Source: Spirochaetaceae bacterium (lineage in GTDB: Bacteria; Spirochaetota; Spirochaetia; Treponematales; Breznakiellaceae). Taken from it: 61,371 nt of DNA. Below, piece by piece: positions 31,695 through 39,091 of this stretch (positions are counted from its first letter, which is position 1; every line of letters starts with the position of its first letter). The stretch covers positions 1 to 61,371 of the forward strand of contig JAISLT010000106.1 of the NCBI GenBank assembly GCA_031277165.1, written 5' to 3'. Position numbers and translations under genes: made by a program. A model generated the notes under the pieces. That model saw only the letters and a list, made by a program, of their open reading frames with translations, made no database searches and had not been told where the DNA came from.

Positions 31695-33343
31695 TAGAAT
31701 TGCATCCTCCAGCTAAGGGTATATTTCCATTTCCGTGGAAAATCCGGGGTGGAAACCATAAACCGCAGGCGTCCCCTTCTGCCCTGGCCCAAAACCGAAG
31801 CCGAAGCGGTCCAGACATCGGCTTTACCCGCGGCATTTTCGTAGGCGGCGTTGGCGGAAAATCCCAGGCTAAAGGAATGTTTCCGCCTGACGCCGGAATT
31901 TCCCCTGGTCCCCGGGGTTTTTGGGCCGCCGCCGTGGAAGGTCCAGGAAAGGTTCTGGGATATTTTAAAAGCCTTAAATTCATGGGCCCCCTGTTTTACC
32001 ACGGTGGAGACCGCAGCCTGGCTTATGGTTTTTAGGGCCCAGACCCGCAAAGCCCCCAGAATATTTGCGGAATCCAGGGTTTCATCCGCTTCCCTGCCGT
32101 CCCTGTCCAGGGAAAGGGAAACCCGCTCAAGGCCCAGGGGGGTGGACGATGCAGGGAGCCGGTAGTACAGATCCAGGGAACTCCGGTTAAGGCCCTTTAC
32201 CGGGGATATAAAATCCCCCGCCCCAAGGCTGTTCCACAGTCCTCGTTCCGGTTCCGGCCCCCTAAACAGAAGGCTAAGCCGGAACAGGCCGGAACGCTTT
32301 TCCTGCCGTTCCAGCCGGGCGGCAAAACGGAGTCCCCCCTTAGTTTCTACGGCCCTCGAATCAACAAAACGGTCCCCCGCCCCATCCATGGACAGAAAAA
32401 ACCGCCAGGGCCGGTTCCCAAAACGAAGGCCCAGGCTGCCATAATAATCCCTGCCGTAGGCAAAGGTTTCGGAACAGGCCAGATCGACGGTCCAGTCAAA
32501 GGCGGGAAGGCTAAGGGCCGCGGTTCCTGCCATAAGCCTGAAGTTCCGTTCGGGAAGGGCCGGTTCTTCGCTGAACCAGGAAGAGGTCCCGCGGGCTGCC
32601 AGGGTCCCGGCGGAATAAAAACCTTCAACGACAAGCGACCCTTGACCCCCGGCAGATCCCTGACCTGCGGCAAGTCCTTGACCCGCCGCGGCTTTCTTGC
32701 CGGCAAAAGAGTACTCCGTTCCCGCGCTTATGGCCGGTCCCTCACCGTCAAAGGCCAGGGAGCTAAAACCCCGGATTTTGCCCCACCCCAGGGGAATATC
32801 CGGACTTCCCAAATAGACATAGGCCTGGGATACCGCGGTGGAAGATGCTCCGGTCTTTAAATCCGCATGGGAACTTTCATAGGTATCCGTATAGGGCGCC
32901 CCCCGGGTCCAGATATTCCTAATCCGGGCCGCAAGACCATAGATGTCCAGGGTTCCGTACAAAACCCGGGATCCCGTAGAACCATGGTAGATCCCCGCCC
33001 CCGGGGTGATGATGGTCTTTTCATCGCCGCCAAAGCTTTCCCGAAATATTTCCCAGGACGAAGCGGCCCGCTGATCCAAAAGTTGAAACCGCAGGGCAAG
33101 ATCCGGCCCCGGAAATTTTGCGGTAAAATCAAACCGCTCGCTTAACTTTCCATTGCTTTCCCAGGAACCGGCCCAGAGAAAACCGGGCGCCAGCAGGGGG
33201 ACAGAAGCTTCCACGGGTTTGGCGGAAACCACCGCCGGTTCCCCAGGGACCGGCTGGGCGTCCCCGGAAATTAGCCGGGGTTCCCCGGAAAATGCCCTTG
33301 AGTAAAGGCCCCCCAGCAGAAGTAAACAAAAAAGGCGTTTCAT
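31694..33343 (-). CDS. Large secreted, probably outer-membrane, beta-rich protein
   Basis: 549 residues. A signal peptide (about 1-20, KRLFCLLLLGGLYSRAFSG) is followed by many alternating-pattern beta strands (FRLMAGTAALSLPAFDWTVDLA, GSLGLRFGNRPWRFFLSMDG, KHSFSLGFSANAAYENAAG). The protein ends in a run of strands closing with Phe (WRMQF), the terminal residue typical of outer-membrane barrels. A Gly/Ala/Gln-rich low-complexity stretch (about 212-235) sits in a loop. No family is recognised. It stands alone. Confidence 0.75.
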   Translation of the reverse strand: MKRLFCLLLLGGLYSRAFSGEPRLISGDAQPVPGEPAVVSAKPVEASVPLLAPGFLWAGSWESNGKLSERFDFTAKFPGPDLALRFQLLDQRAASSWEIFRESFGGDEKTIITPGAGIYHGSTGSRVLYGTLDIYGLAARIRNIWTRGAPYTDTYESSHADLKTGASSTAVSQAYVYLGSPDIPLGWGKIRGFSSLAFDGEGPAISAGTEYSFAGKKAAAGQGLAAGQGSAGGQGSLVVEGFYSAGTLAARGTSSWFSEEPALPERNFRLMAGTAALSLPAFDWTVDLACSETFAYGRDYYGSLGLRFGNRPWRFFLSMDGAGDRFVDSRAVETKGGLRFAARLERQEKRSGLFRLSLLFRGPEPERGLWNSLGAGDFISPVKGLNRSSLDLYYRLPASSTPLGLERVSLSLDRDGREADETLDSANILGALRVWALKTISQAAVSTVVKQGAHEFKAFKISQNLSWTFHGGGPKTPGTRGNSGVRRKHSFSLGFSANAAYENAAGKADVWTASASVLGQGRRGRLRFMVSTPDFPRKWKYTLSWRMQF

Positions 33344-33492
33344 ACCCCCTAGAGGGCACTGTCCTAGGGGATGCTTTAGCCGCCGGGATATTTTACGAAG
33401 GACCTGAACAATTTACGGAATCTATTCCGGATATTCTGCGGATGTCCGGAAATTCCGATTATAATTGAATTACGGTATGGGGTAAAAGCTGC

Positions 33493-33519
33493 TTTTCCAA
33501 AAACTGAAGTTCCGGAAAA
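33493..33519. repeat. CCAAAAC-family hairpin abutting the 3' end of iorA
   Basis: TTTTCC and GGAAAA arms with an A-rich, partly pairing interior. The stop codon of the iorA-like gene (33522-33524) is three bases away, so the repeat may have displaced the original end of that gene. Confidence 0.5.
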
Positions 33520-33521
33520 CC

Positions 33522-35264
33522 TCAGGGGCAAGCCGATTTCTTTGCCTTAAGCCTCTTCCGGGCGGCCTCAAGACATTCCCGCTGTAGAACCACCACCGAA
33601 GGTCCCCGGTACTGGGCTTCCTGCCTTAGCCGGGCGGCGTTTTCTTCGATGTTTTGCCTGCGGGCGGCGAGTTCCCAAAAGTGGGAGGGATCCAGGCCGG
33701 TCCCAAGGATCAGGGCCTTAAGCTTGTCCGAGGGCACGGCGGTGGGTTGGCAGCCCGTCATGGCCACAATGGAGTTGTCGAGGATGATCACCGTCACGGG
33801 GGTGTGGTCCTGGACGGCGTCGATAAGGGCGGTGATCCCCGAATGGATAAACGTGGAATCCCCTATGACCGCAAACGCATAGGGGATGCCCGCATCGGCG
33901 GCCCCCCGGGCCATGCCAATGCTGGCCCCCATGCAGACAATCGACTCGACCGCCGAATAGGGGGGGGCCGCCCCCAGGGAATAACAGCCTATGTCGGAGT
34001 TGACCGCCACATTCGGATGGCCCGGCGCCGGATCCAGTTCCGCCACGGCCCGGTTAAGGGTTTCGTAACTGTCCGCGTGGGGGCAGCCCCCACAAAGCTG
34101 GGGGGGGCGTCCGGGGAGCAAAGACAGCGCTAAGCCCCGGGATGTATCCTGCGCTCCGGCGTTTTTCCCCGCCGCCGGGGCGTCCAACACACCGGGCAGG
34201 GGCAGAAGACCCAGGGCGGCGCGGACATTGTCCGGGTCAAGTTCCCCGGTCCGGGGAATCGCCGGGTCCGGCCCCAGCCTGCCCCGGATCCGTATGCCTT
34301 GGGGAAGAATCCCCCGGAGCTTTTCTTCGATAAAGGGCTGGCCCTCTTCAATCACAAGAACTTCCCCGGCGTTTTTTTCAAGGGCACTTTCGCACAGCCG
34401 GCGAATTAACGGGAAAGGCAGGGGATAGGCCTCTATATGAAGCCTGGAGGGAACGCCGCCGTACCGGGCCTTAAGGTCCGGGAGGTTTTCTTCGTAGTAG
34501 TTCCCCCCCAGGCCGGCGGTAATAACTGCAAAGGGGGCATTTTCGCCGGAAAGTTTTAGGTTCTTTTCCCCATGTTTTTCCGACCAGCTTTCAAGATCCT
34601 TTTGCTTTTCGATAAGGGCGGCGTAATTTTTCCGGGCATGGGCGGGAAGAAGCATCCATTGTGTTTTTTCGGAGGTTTTTTCCCAGGGATTTTGCTCCCT
34701 GGGAGGGGCCGTTTTGATCCCCGCCCGGGCATGGGAGAGCCTTGTGGACAGGCGGAGTAAAACCGGCAGATGAAAACGCTCGGAAATGTCAAAGGCCTCC
34801 AGCACCATGTCGTAGGCTTCCTGCTGGCTCCGGGGTTCCAGGCAGGGAATCATCGCGAAGGCTCCGTAAAACCGGGAATCCTGTTCACACTGGGAACTGT
34901 GCATGCCCGGATCGTCCGCCGCCGCTACGACAAGGCCGCCCTTGATACCCAGAAGGGCCCCGTTAAGGAAGGGATCGGCGGCGACATTAAGGCCCACATG
35001 TTTCATCGTAACCAGGACCCGCCGTCCGGCGAAGGAAACCCCCAGGGCGGCTTCCAGGGCGGTCTTTTCGTTGACACACCACCGGGCGGTAAAGGCCGGG
35101 ACACCGGAAACGGCCCGCCCTGCCGCCTCCCCCTGGAGGTATTCCATAATTTCCGTGGAGGGCGTCCCCGGATAACCGTAGGCGGCACTTAAACCCCCGT
35201 GGATTGCCCCCAGGGCCAGGGCTTCGTCGCCCAGCAGGGCACGCTGTTCCGCGGAACCGCTCAT
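33522..35264 (-). CDS. iorA: Indolepyruvate ferredoxin oxidoreductase alpha subunit, lacking the ferredoxin domain
   Basis: About 580 residues from the ATG at 35264, six bases after GGAGGG. The PFOR-type N-terminal domain (RALLGDEALALGAIHGGLSA, YGYPGTPSTEIMEYL, VNEKTALEAALGVSFAG) leads to the Cys motif LCGGCPHADSY (about 401) and the TPP site GDSTFIHSGITALIDA...ILDNSIVAMTG (about 475-515). The family normally ends with a domain of two [4Fe-4S] clusters; this protein stops at KKSACP with none. No iorB-like gene is adjacent. The normal reaction is oxidative decarboxylation of aryl-pyruvates to aryl-acetyl-CoA with reduction of ferredoxin. Confidence 0.85.
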   Translation of the reverse strand: MSGSAEQRALLGDEALALGAIHGGLSAAYGYPGTPSTEIMEYLQGEAAGRAVSGVPAFTARWCVNEKTALEAALGVSFAGRRVLVTMKHVGLNVAADPFLNGALLGIKGGLVVAAADDPGMHSSQCEQDSRFYGAFAMIPCLEPRSQQEAYDMVLEAFDISERFHLPVLLRLSTRLSHARAGIKTAPPREQNPWEKTSEKTQWMLLPAHARKNYAALIEKQKDLESWSEKHGEKNLKLSGENAPFAVITAGLGGNYYEENLPDLKARYGGVPSRLHIEAYPLPFPLIRRLCESALEKNAGEVLVIEEGQPFIEEKLRGILPQGIRIRGRLGPDPAIPRTGELDPDNVRAALGLLPLPGVLDAPAAGKNAGAQDTSRGLALSLLPGRPPQLCGGCPHADSYETLNRAVAELDPAPGHPNVAVNSDIGCYSLGAAPPYSAVESIVCMGASIGMARGAADAGIPYAFAVIGDSTFIHSGITALIDAVQDHTPVTVIILDNSIVAMTGCQPTAVPSDKLKALILGTGLDPSHFWELAARRQNIEENAARLRQEAQYRGPSVVVLQRECLEAARKRLKAKKSACP

Positions 35265-35295
35265 GGGGCCCTCCAGATGCCGGTAAAATGAAGAA

Positions 35296-35315
35296 CCCAG
35301 GAGCAAGCTCCCGGG
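35296..35315. repeat. Short hairpin CCCaGGAGC-AA-GCTCCcGGG
   Basis: A compact palindrome whose core GGAGCAAGCTCC and following GGGTAT also occur in the right half of the 92-base element at 35347-35438. It appears to be a fragment of, or relative to, that element. It is read through as the tail of the truncated Uma2 frame. Confidence 0.6.
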
Positions 35316-35346
35316 TATCTTCGTTGGATAGGAAATTTATTATATG

Positions 35347-35438
35347 GGCCGGGTACATGCCCCGATCCGAAAATCGGGTTACAACATTTTCTGTGGCAGT
35401 AAATTTTCCGGAGCAAGCTCCGGGGTATGTACCCGGCC
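35347..35438. mobile_element. 92-bp palindromic MITE-like element
   Basis: Terminal inverted repeats of 18 bases (35347-35364 GGCCGGGTACATGCCCCG; 35421-35438 its complement with one mismatch) enclose two smaller hairpins, CCCGAT-CCGAAA-ATCGGG (35361-35378) and CCGGAGC-AA-GCTCCGG (35408-35423). There is no coding capacity of its own. It lies in the truncated Uma2 gene at the point where similarity is lost, which suggests insertion or an associated deletion. I did not identify a clear target-site duplication. Confidence 0.7.
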
Positions 35439-35771
35439 TTCCAATCAATCTTTAAGCCCGGAAGCACCGACACATCTATGGTTTCCGCCGCATCGTAGGC
35501 GGTGGATATGTAATGCCCCGGCCCTTCCCCGGTGTCCAGAAATTGTACAAACAAGCCCCCGCTTATAGTTTGATGGGACACGGTGGGAGAGGACATCATA
35601 TGGGCATCGCCGTCGATAATCTCGTACCGTTGTTCACCGGTATCCCATGTAAGATAATCCGCATAGGTGTGACGGATTTTTTCTCCATCTTTTTCAAGCA
35701 CCCCGGACACGTAACTCCCCCTCCAGCCCCCGCAGGGGCTGCGGATCTGTTCTTGCGGCTATATCACCCGT

Positions 35772-35798
35772 TCCCAAAATCCACCGGAGTTTTGGGCA
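35772..35798. repeat. CCCAAAAtCc...gGaGTTTTGGG hairpin
   Basis: Eight-base core arms around a GC-rich loop, in the spacer between the lipoprotein gene (ends 35804) and the truncated Uma2 gene. It is a member of the dispersed CCAAAAC/GTTTTGG family. Confidence 0.65.
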
Positions 35799-35803
35799 GT
35801 TCG

Positions 35804-36370
35804 TCACTGGGCCCAGCTAACGGGGAAGGGTTTGACCTGGGCTTTTCCGGTTTCGATCTCTTCCAGCTCTTTTTGCGCCTCGAACAGCATCCGCTCATTA
35901 GCCTTGTCCCCGGGCAGAAACTCTTTGCTATTATTCAGCCAGGTTTGAAGTTCCGGATCCTTGGGATCCACCGGTTCCAATTTTACGCTGGGTTCGGTAA
36001 AACCGGGAAGATCGGTGGTTTTTAAATAATAGGTTCTTCCGGCCCGGGCTTCCACCTTTACAATATCCCAGTTTGCTCCCCTGGCCATAAAATAATGGGT
36101 TCCCGGTTCGACATAATGGACAATATAGCTTTTAGAGAATATGTACCCAAGCCAGGTGTCATTATCCCAAAGCTGAAACCCTACCTTGGAAAAGGTTAGG
36201 CCCCTTGCAAAGGATATGTTAACGGTAGAAGAGGGCTGGATAATATATACCGTGGCGGTAGTGGAGGTCTTTACGGTTGTTGCGGGACTGATACCGGTGC
36301 TTTTACAACCAGCCATAAGGATTAACAGACCCAGAGAGAAAAAAAGTGAAAAATAAGCTTTTCGTTGCAT
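35804..36370 (-). CDS. Lipoprotein, DUF2846-like
   Basis: 188 residues. Lipobox LMAGC with lipidated Cys22, then a Thr-rich linker. A beta-sandwich region resembles DUF2846: ATVYIIQPSSTVNISF, then FQLWDNDTWLGYIFSKSYIV and VEPGTHYFMARG. The last 50 residues are helical and charged. Proteins of this family are small surface or periplasmic lipoproteins of unknown function. The gene stands alone; its upstream spacer is AT-rich and carries repeat remnants. Confidence 0.8.
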   Translation of the reverse strand: MQRKAYFSLFFSLGLLILMAGCKSTGISPATTVKTSTTATVYIIQPSSTVNISFARGLTFSKVGFQLWDNDTWLGYIFSKSYIVHYVEPGTHYFMARGANWDIVKVEARAGRTYYLKTTDLPGFTEPSVKLEPVDPKDPELQTWLNNSKEFLPGDKANERMLFEAQKELEEIETGKAQVKPFPVSWAQ

Positions 36371-36770
36371 ACATGCCCCCTAAAAATTATATTTTTACCC
36401 TTGGTTTTAAAATACCCAGGGCAAATCTAATAACAAAAACCTTTTACTAGGAGCCCGTTGCACTTCGTGGATTTTTCCATAATCTTCCTAGGCTTGGAAA
36501 GGCCCCTTATTATTTAGGCCCTCATTATACAAAACTCAGCATGGGATGATCAAGCCTAAAGTTACATTTTAAAATGAGGCATTTCGGCCCTCGCCATAAT
36601 GTATAAAACATATACGAATGTGTCAATTTTCCGCCATATGCCGGGCTTTTCCCACAATTCGCTTTCTGGGAAAGCCCCCTTATAGGGAGATCCATCACGG
36701 AGCATTAACAAATGAAAATGAACTCCGGTTTCAAGTTGACTTTTTTTTGATTTCTCTGTATGGTGGAGCC
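36371..36770. other. 400-base intergenic region with repeat remnants
   Basis: No gene is seen. From 36448 to about 36480 it has TAGGAGCCCGTTGCACTTCG, the head of the structured repeat found intact at 44.9 kb, followed by a degraded tail. At 36643-36678 there is a hairpin GGGCTTTTCCCA...TGGGAAAGCCCC. The upstream AT-rich portion (36370-36450) probably holds the promoter of the lipoprotein gene. A GGTGGAG ribosome site (36762-36768) belongs to the ABC transporter gene. Confidence 0.6.
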
Positions 36771-37538
36771 ATGGCAGAACCGCTTCTTGAGTGCCATGAT
36801 CTTTCCTTTGGCTACGATGGCCGCACCGTGCTGGAGGGGCTTACCTTCTCTTTAAACAGGGGAGAAAAGCTCTGCGTGGTGGGGGAAAATGGTTCGGGAA
36901 AAAGCACCCTCCTTAAGGGCCTGCTGGGGCTGCAGGCTCCCATGGGGGGAAGCTTGATAAAAAGCTCCGGCCTTAAGCGGGGGGATATTGGCTATCTGCC
37001 CCAGGAAAGCCCGCTGCAAAAGGATTTTCCCGCGGCGGTCTTTGAGGTGATCCTTTCGGGGCGGCAGAACCGGCGGGGGATGCGGCCCTTTTACACAAGG
37101 GAAGACAAGGCGGCGGCGGCGGAAAGCCTGGAAATGCTGGACCTGGCGGACCTGGGCCGCCGTTGTTTCCGGGAGCTTTCCGGCGGGCAGCGGCGGCGGG
37201 TGCTTCTGGCCCGGTCCCTCTGTGCGGCGGGCAAACTGCTTTTACTGGACGAGCCCGCCTCGGGGTTGGATCCGGTTGTCCAGGCCGGCCTGTACCGGGT
37301 ACTTGAAAAAATTAACGCCGAATTGGGGATGGCGATTATTATGGTTTCCCATGATATAGAAGGGGTATTACAGTTTACCGCCCCGGAGAAGGACGGCAGG
37401 GCCGGGAAGGTGCTCCACCTGGCGGGCAGACAGCTTTTTGCAGGCAGCGCCGAAGCGTACCGGGAATCGGACCCGGGCAAACTTTTTCTGGGCGGGCACC
37501 GGTATTGCAGACCCCGGCAGCAAAAAACGGGGAGCTAG
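36771..37538 (+). CDS. Zinc/manganese ABC transporter ATP-binding protein
   Basis: 255 residues from the ATG at 36771, three bases after GGTGGAG. Walker A is GENGSGKST (about 43), the signature is LSGGQRRRVLLARSL, Walker B is LLLLDEPASGLDP, and the switch His is in MVSHDIEG. The size and pattern fit the ZnuC/MntB-type subunits of transition-metal importers. The permease gene follows 65 bases downstream. No substrate-binding lipoprotein gene is adjacent, so that part must lie elsewhere. Confidence 0.88.
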   Translation: MAEPLLECHDLSFGYDGRTVLEGLTFSLNRGEKLCVVGENGSGKSTLLKGLLGLQAPMGGSLIKSSGLKRGDIGYLPQESPLQKDFPAAVFEVILSGRQNRRGMRPFYTREDKAAAAESLEMLDLADLGRRCFRELSGGQRRRVLLARSLCAAGKLLLLDEPASGLDPVVQAGLYRVLEKINAELGMAIIMVSHDIEGVLQFTAPEKDGRAGKVLHLAGRQLFAGSAEAYRESDPGKLFLGGHRYCRPRQQKTGS

Positions 37539-37603
37539 GGCAGAAGCAAAACCAGGGGGAACGCTGAAGCAGAAGCCAAAGCAAGAACCAAAGGGAGGAG
37601 CCT

Positions 37604-39025
37604 ATGTATGTGATTCGGGACACCTTTATAAGCATGTTTTCCTTTGCCTTTATTCAAAGGGCGGTAATTGTGGGATTTTTAGTTTCCCTCTGTGCCAGTC
37701 TTTTAGGGGTAAGCCTGGTGCTTAAGCGTTATTCGATGATTGGGGACGGCCTTTCCCATGTGGGTTTTGCCACCCTGGCGGCGGCCACAGCCCTGAACAT
37801 GGCCCCCCTGGCGGTGTCAATACCGGTGGTGGTAGCGTCGGCGTTTTTTCTTCTGCGTTTAAGCGAACATTCCAAAATCCGGGGGGACGCCGCCATTGCC
37901 CTCTTTTCCACCGGGGCCCTGGCCGTAGGGGTTATGGTGATCTCGATCACCACGGGAATGAACGTAGATGTCTGCAACTATCTTTTTGGCAGCATCCTGG
38001 CCATGAGCAAGGCCGATGTCCGCCTAAGCATTGCCCTTTCGGCGGCGGTGATCTTTCTTTTTGTAATCTTCTATAATAAGATCTTTGCCGTTACCTTTGA
38101 CGAAAATTTTGCCCGGGCCACCGGCGTTAGGGCGGGGCTTTACAATATGATCATCGCCCTGCTTACGGCGGTTACCATAGTGCTGGGCATGCGGATGATG
38201 GGGGCCCTGCTTATCTCGAGCCTGATTATTTTTCCCGCCCTTAGTTCCATGCGCCTTTTTAAAAGTTTCCGGGCGGTTACTATTTCTTCGGCGGTAGTTT
38301 CCGTGTCCTGCTTTTTTGCGGGGATTGTTGTTTCTTATATTTTTGCCACCCCCACCGGGGCCAGCATAGTGATCTTTAACATCCTGATCTTTATTGTTTT
38401 TTCTTTTATCGAAGCCCTGCGGAACGGCCCCCGCCGGCGGCGCCTTATGCGGACCACCGCCGCGGCCCTTACCATGCTGATCCTGGGATGTACCAGGGGA
38501 TCTCCGGTATTAAACACTCCCCAAAATGCCGCCGGAACCCGGTCCGTAAAGCTGGAAGAAATAGAAAGAGCCGCCCCACCCATGGAAGAAGAGGAAGAGG
38601 CCGCGGATGAGAAAGCCAAAGAAGGGGACATTATTGAAATAAAGGAAAAAATGTTCATTGCCCAGACCAACGATGTGTACCTTAACCCGGAAGATTACCT
38701 GGGTAAGACCATTAAGATCGAGGGGCTCTTTAAAACCGCCAGCTATGACGACTTAAGCCGGGTATTTAGTTTTGTGCTGCGTAACGGGCCGGGATGCTGC
38801 GGGAACGATGGCGCCGTGGGATTTGAGGTAAGCTGGCCCGAGGCTTCGGGCCCAAACAATGCGGCGCCCCTTTTGACGGGACACGAATACCCCCGGCAGG
38901 ATCAATGGGTGGAGGCGGTGGGCACCCTTTCGTATTATGAAGATGAGGGGTATCCCTACCTGTACCTGGCCCTTAATTCCCTGGAGGTAAAACAAAAACG
39001 GGGCAGGGAGTTTGTAAGCCAATGA
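37604..39025 (+). CDS. Metal ABC transporter permease fused to a lipoprotein-like CC-motif domain
   Basis: 473 residues after a GGGAGGAG ribosome site. Residues 1-272 are a ZnuB/MntC-type permease with about eight TM helices (KRYSMIGDGLSHVGFATLAA near 45, GMRMMGALLISSLIIFPAL near 200). After a short Arg-rich loop the frame continues with M282-RTTAAALTMLILGC, a full lipoprotein signal with lipobox Cys296. An acidic linker follows, then a domain with DVYLNPEDYLGKTIKIEG and FVLRNGPGCCGNDGAVGF (Cys398-Cys399). That domain resembles the C-terminal part of YcgQ/TIGR03943 proteins, which in Bacillus belong to the zinc-responsive set. It is likely a zinc importer with an added extracytoplasmic domain. 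Confidence 0.85.
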   Translation: MYVIRDTFISMFSFAFIQRAVIVGFLVSLCASLLGVSLVLKRYSMIGDGLSHVGFATLAAATALNMAPLAVSIPVVVASAFFLLRLSEHSKIRGDAAIALFSTGALAVGVMVISITTGMNVDVCNYLFGSILAMSKADVRLSIALSAAVIFLFVIFYNKIFAVTFDENFARATGVRAGLYNMIIALLTAVTIVLGMRMMGALLISSLIIFPALSSMRLFKSFRAVTISSAVVSVSCFFAGIVVSYIFATPTGASIVIFNILIFIVFSFIEALRNGPRRRRLMRTTAAALTMLILGCTRGSPVLNTPQNAAGTRSVKLEEIERAAPPMEEEEEAADEKAKEGDIIEIKEKMFIAQTNDVYLNPEDYLGKTIKIEGLFKTASYDDLSRVFSFVLRNGPGCCGNDGAVGFEVSWPEASGPNNAAPLLTGHEYPRQDQWVEAVGTLSYYEDEGYPYLYLALNSLEVKQKRGREFVSQ

Positions 39026-39091
39026 ACTTCCCCGCTAAAGGGCAGGTTCTGGGGCATCACACCCCACCGCGGATGAACACCCCGCCTGGGG

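Larger units (their letters stand above)
35261..35710 (-). pseudogene. Truncated Uma2-family endonuclease gene
   Basis: A GTG at 35710 follows GGAGGGGGAG. The first about 95 residues match the start of Uma2-family proteins (RHTYADYLTWDTGEQRYEII, then DGDAHMMSSPTVSHQ). After the segment DVSVLPGLKIDWKAG the frame runs into a 92-base palindromic element and a further hairpin and ends without the catalytic Asp/Lys region of the family. The normal gene is about 190 codons; this one is about 149, of which the last third is repeat sequence. It overlaps the start of iorA by four bases. It is probably inactive. Confidence 0.75.

Noticed and set aside
36736-36765. Promoter (TTGACT and TGTATG) or Fur/Zur box just before the metal transporter
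   Set aside because: The -10 would put the transcript start inside the ribosome site, and no convincing metal-regulator palindrome is visible.
38420-38460. Sequencing frameshift or separate genes as explanation of the permease-lipoprotein fusion
   Set aside because: Both parts are in the same frame with no stop, and codon use is similar on both sides; it is kept as the main check but not as the preferred reading.
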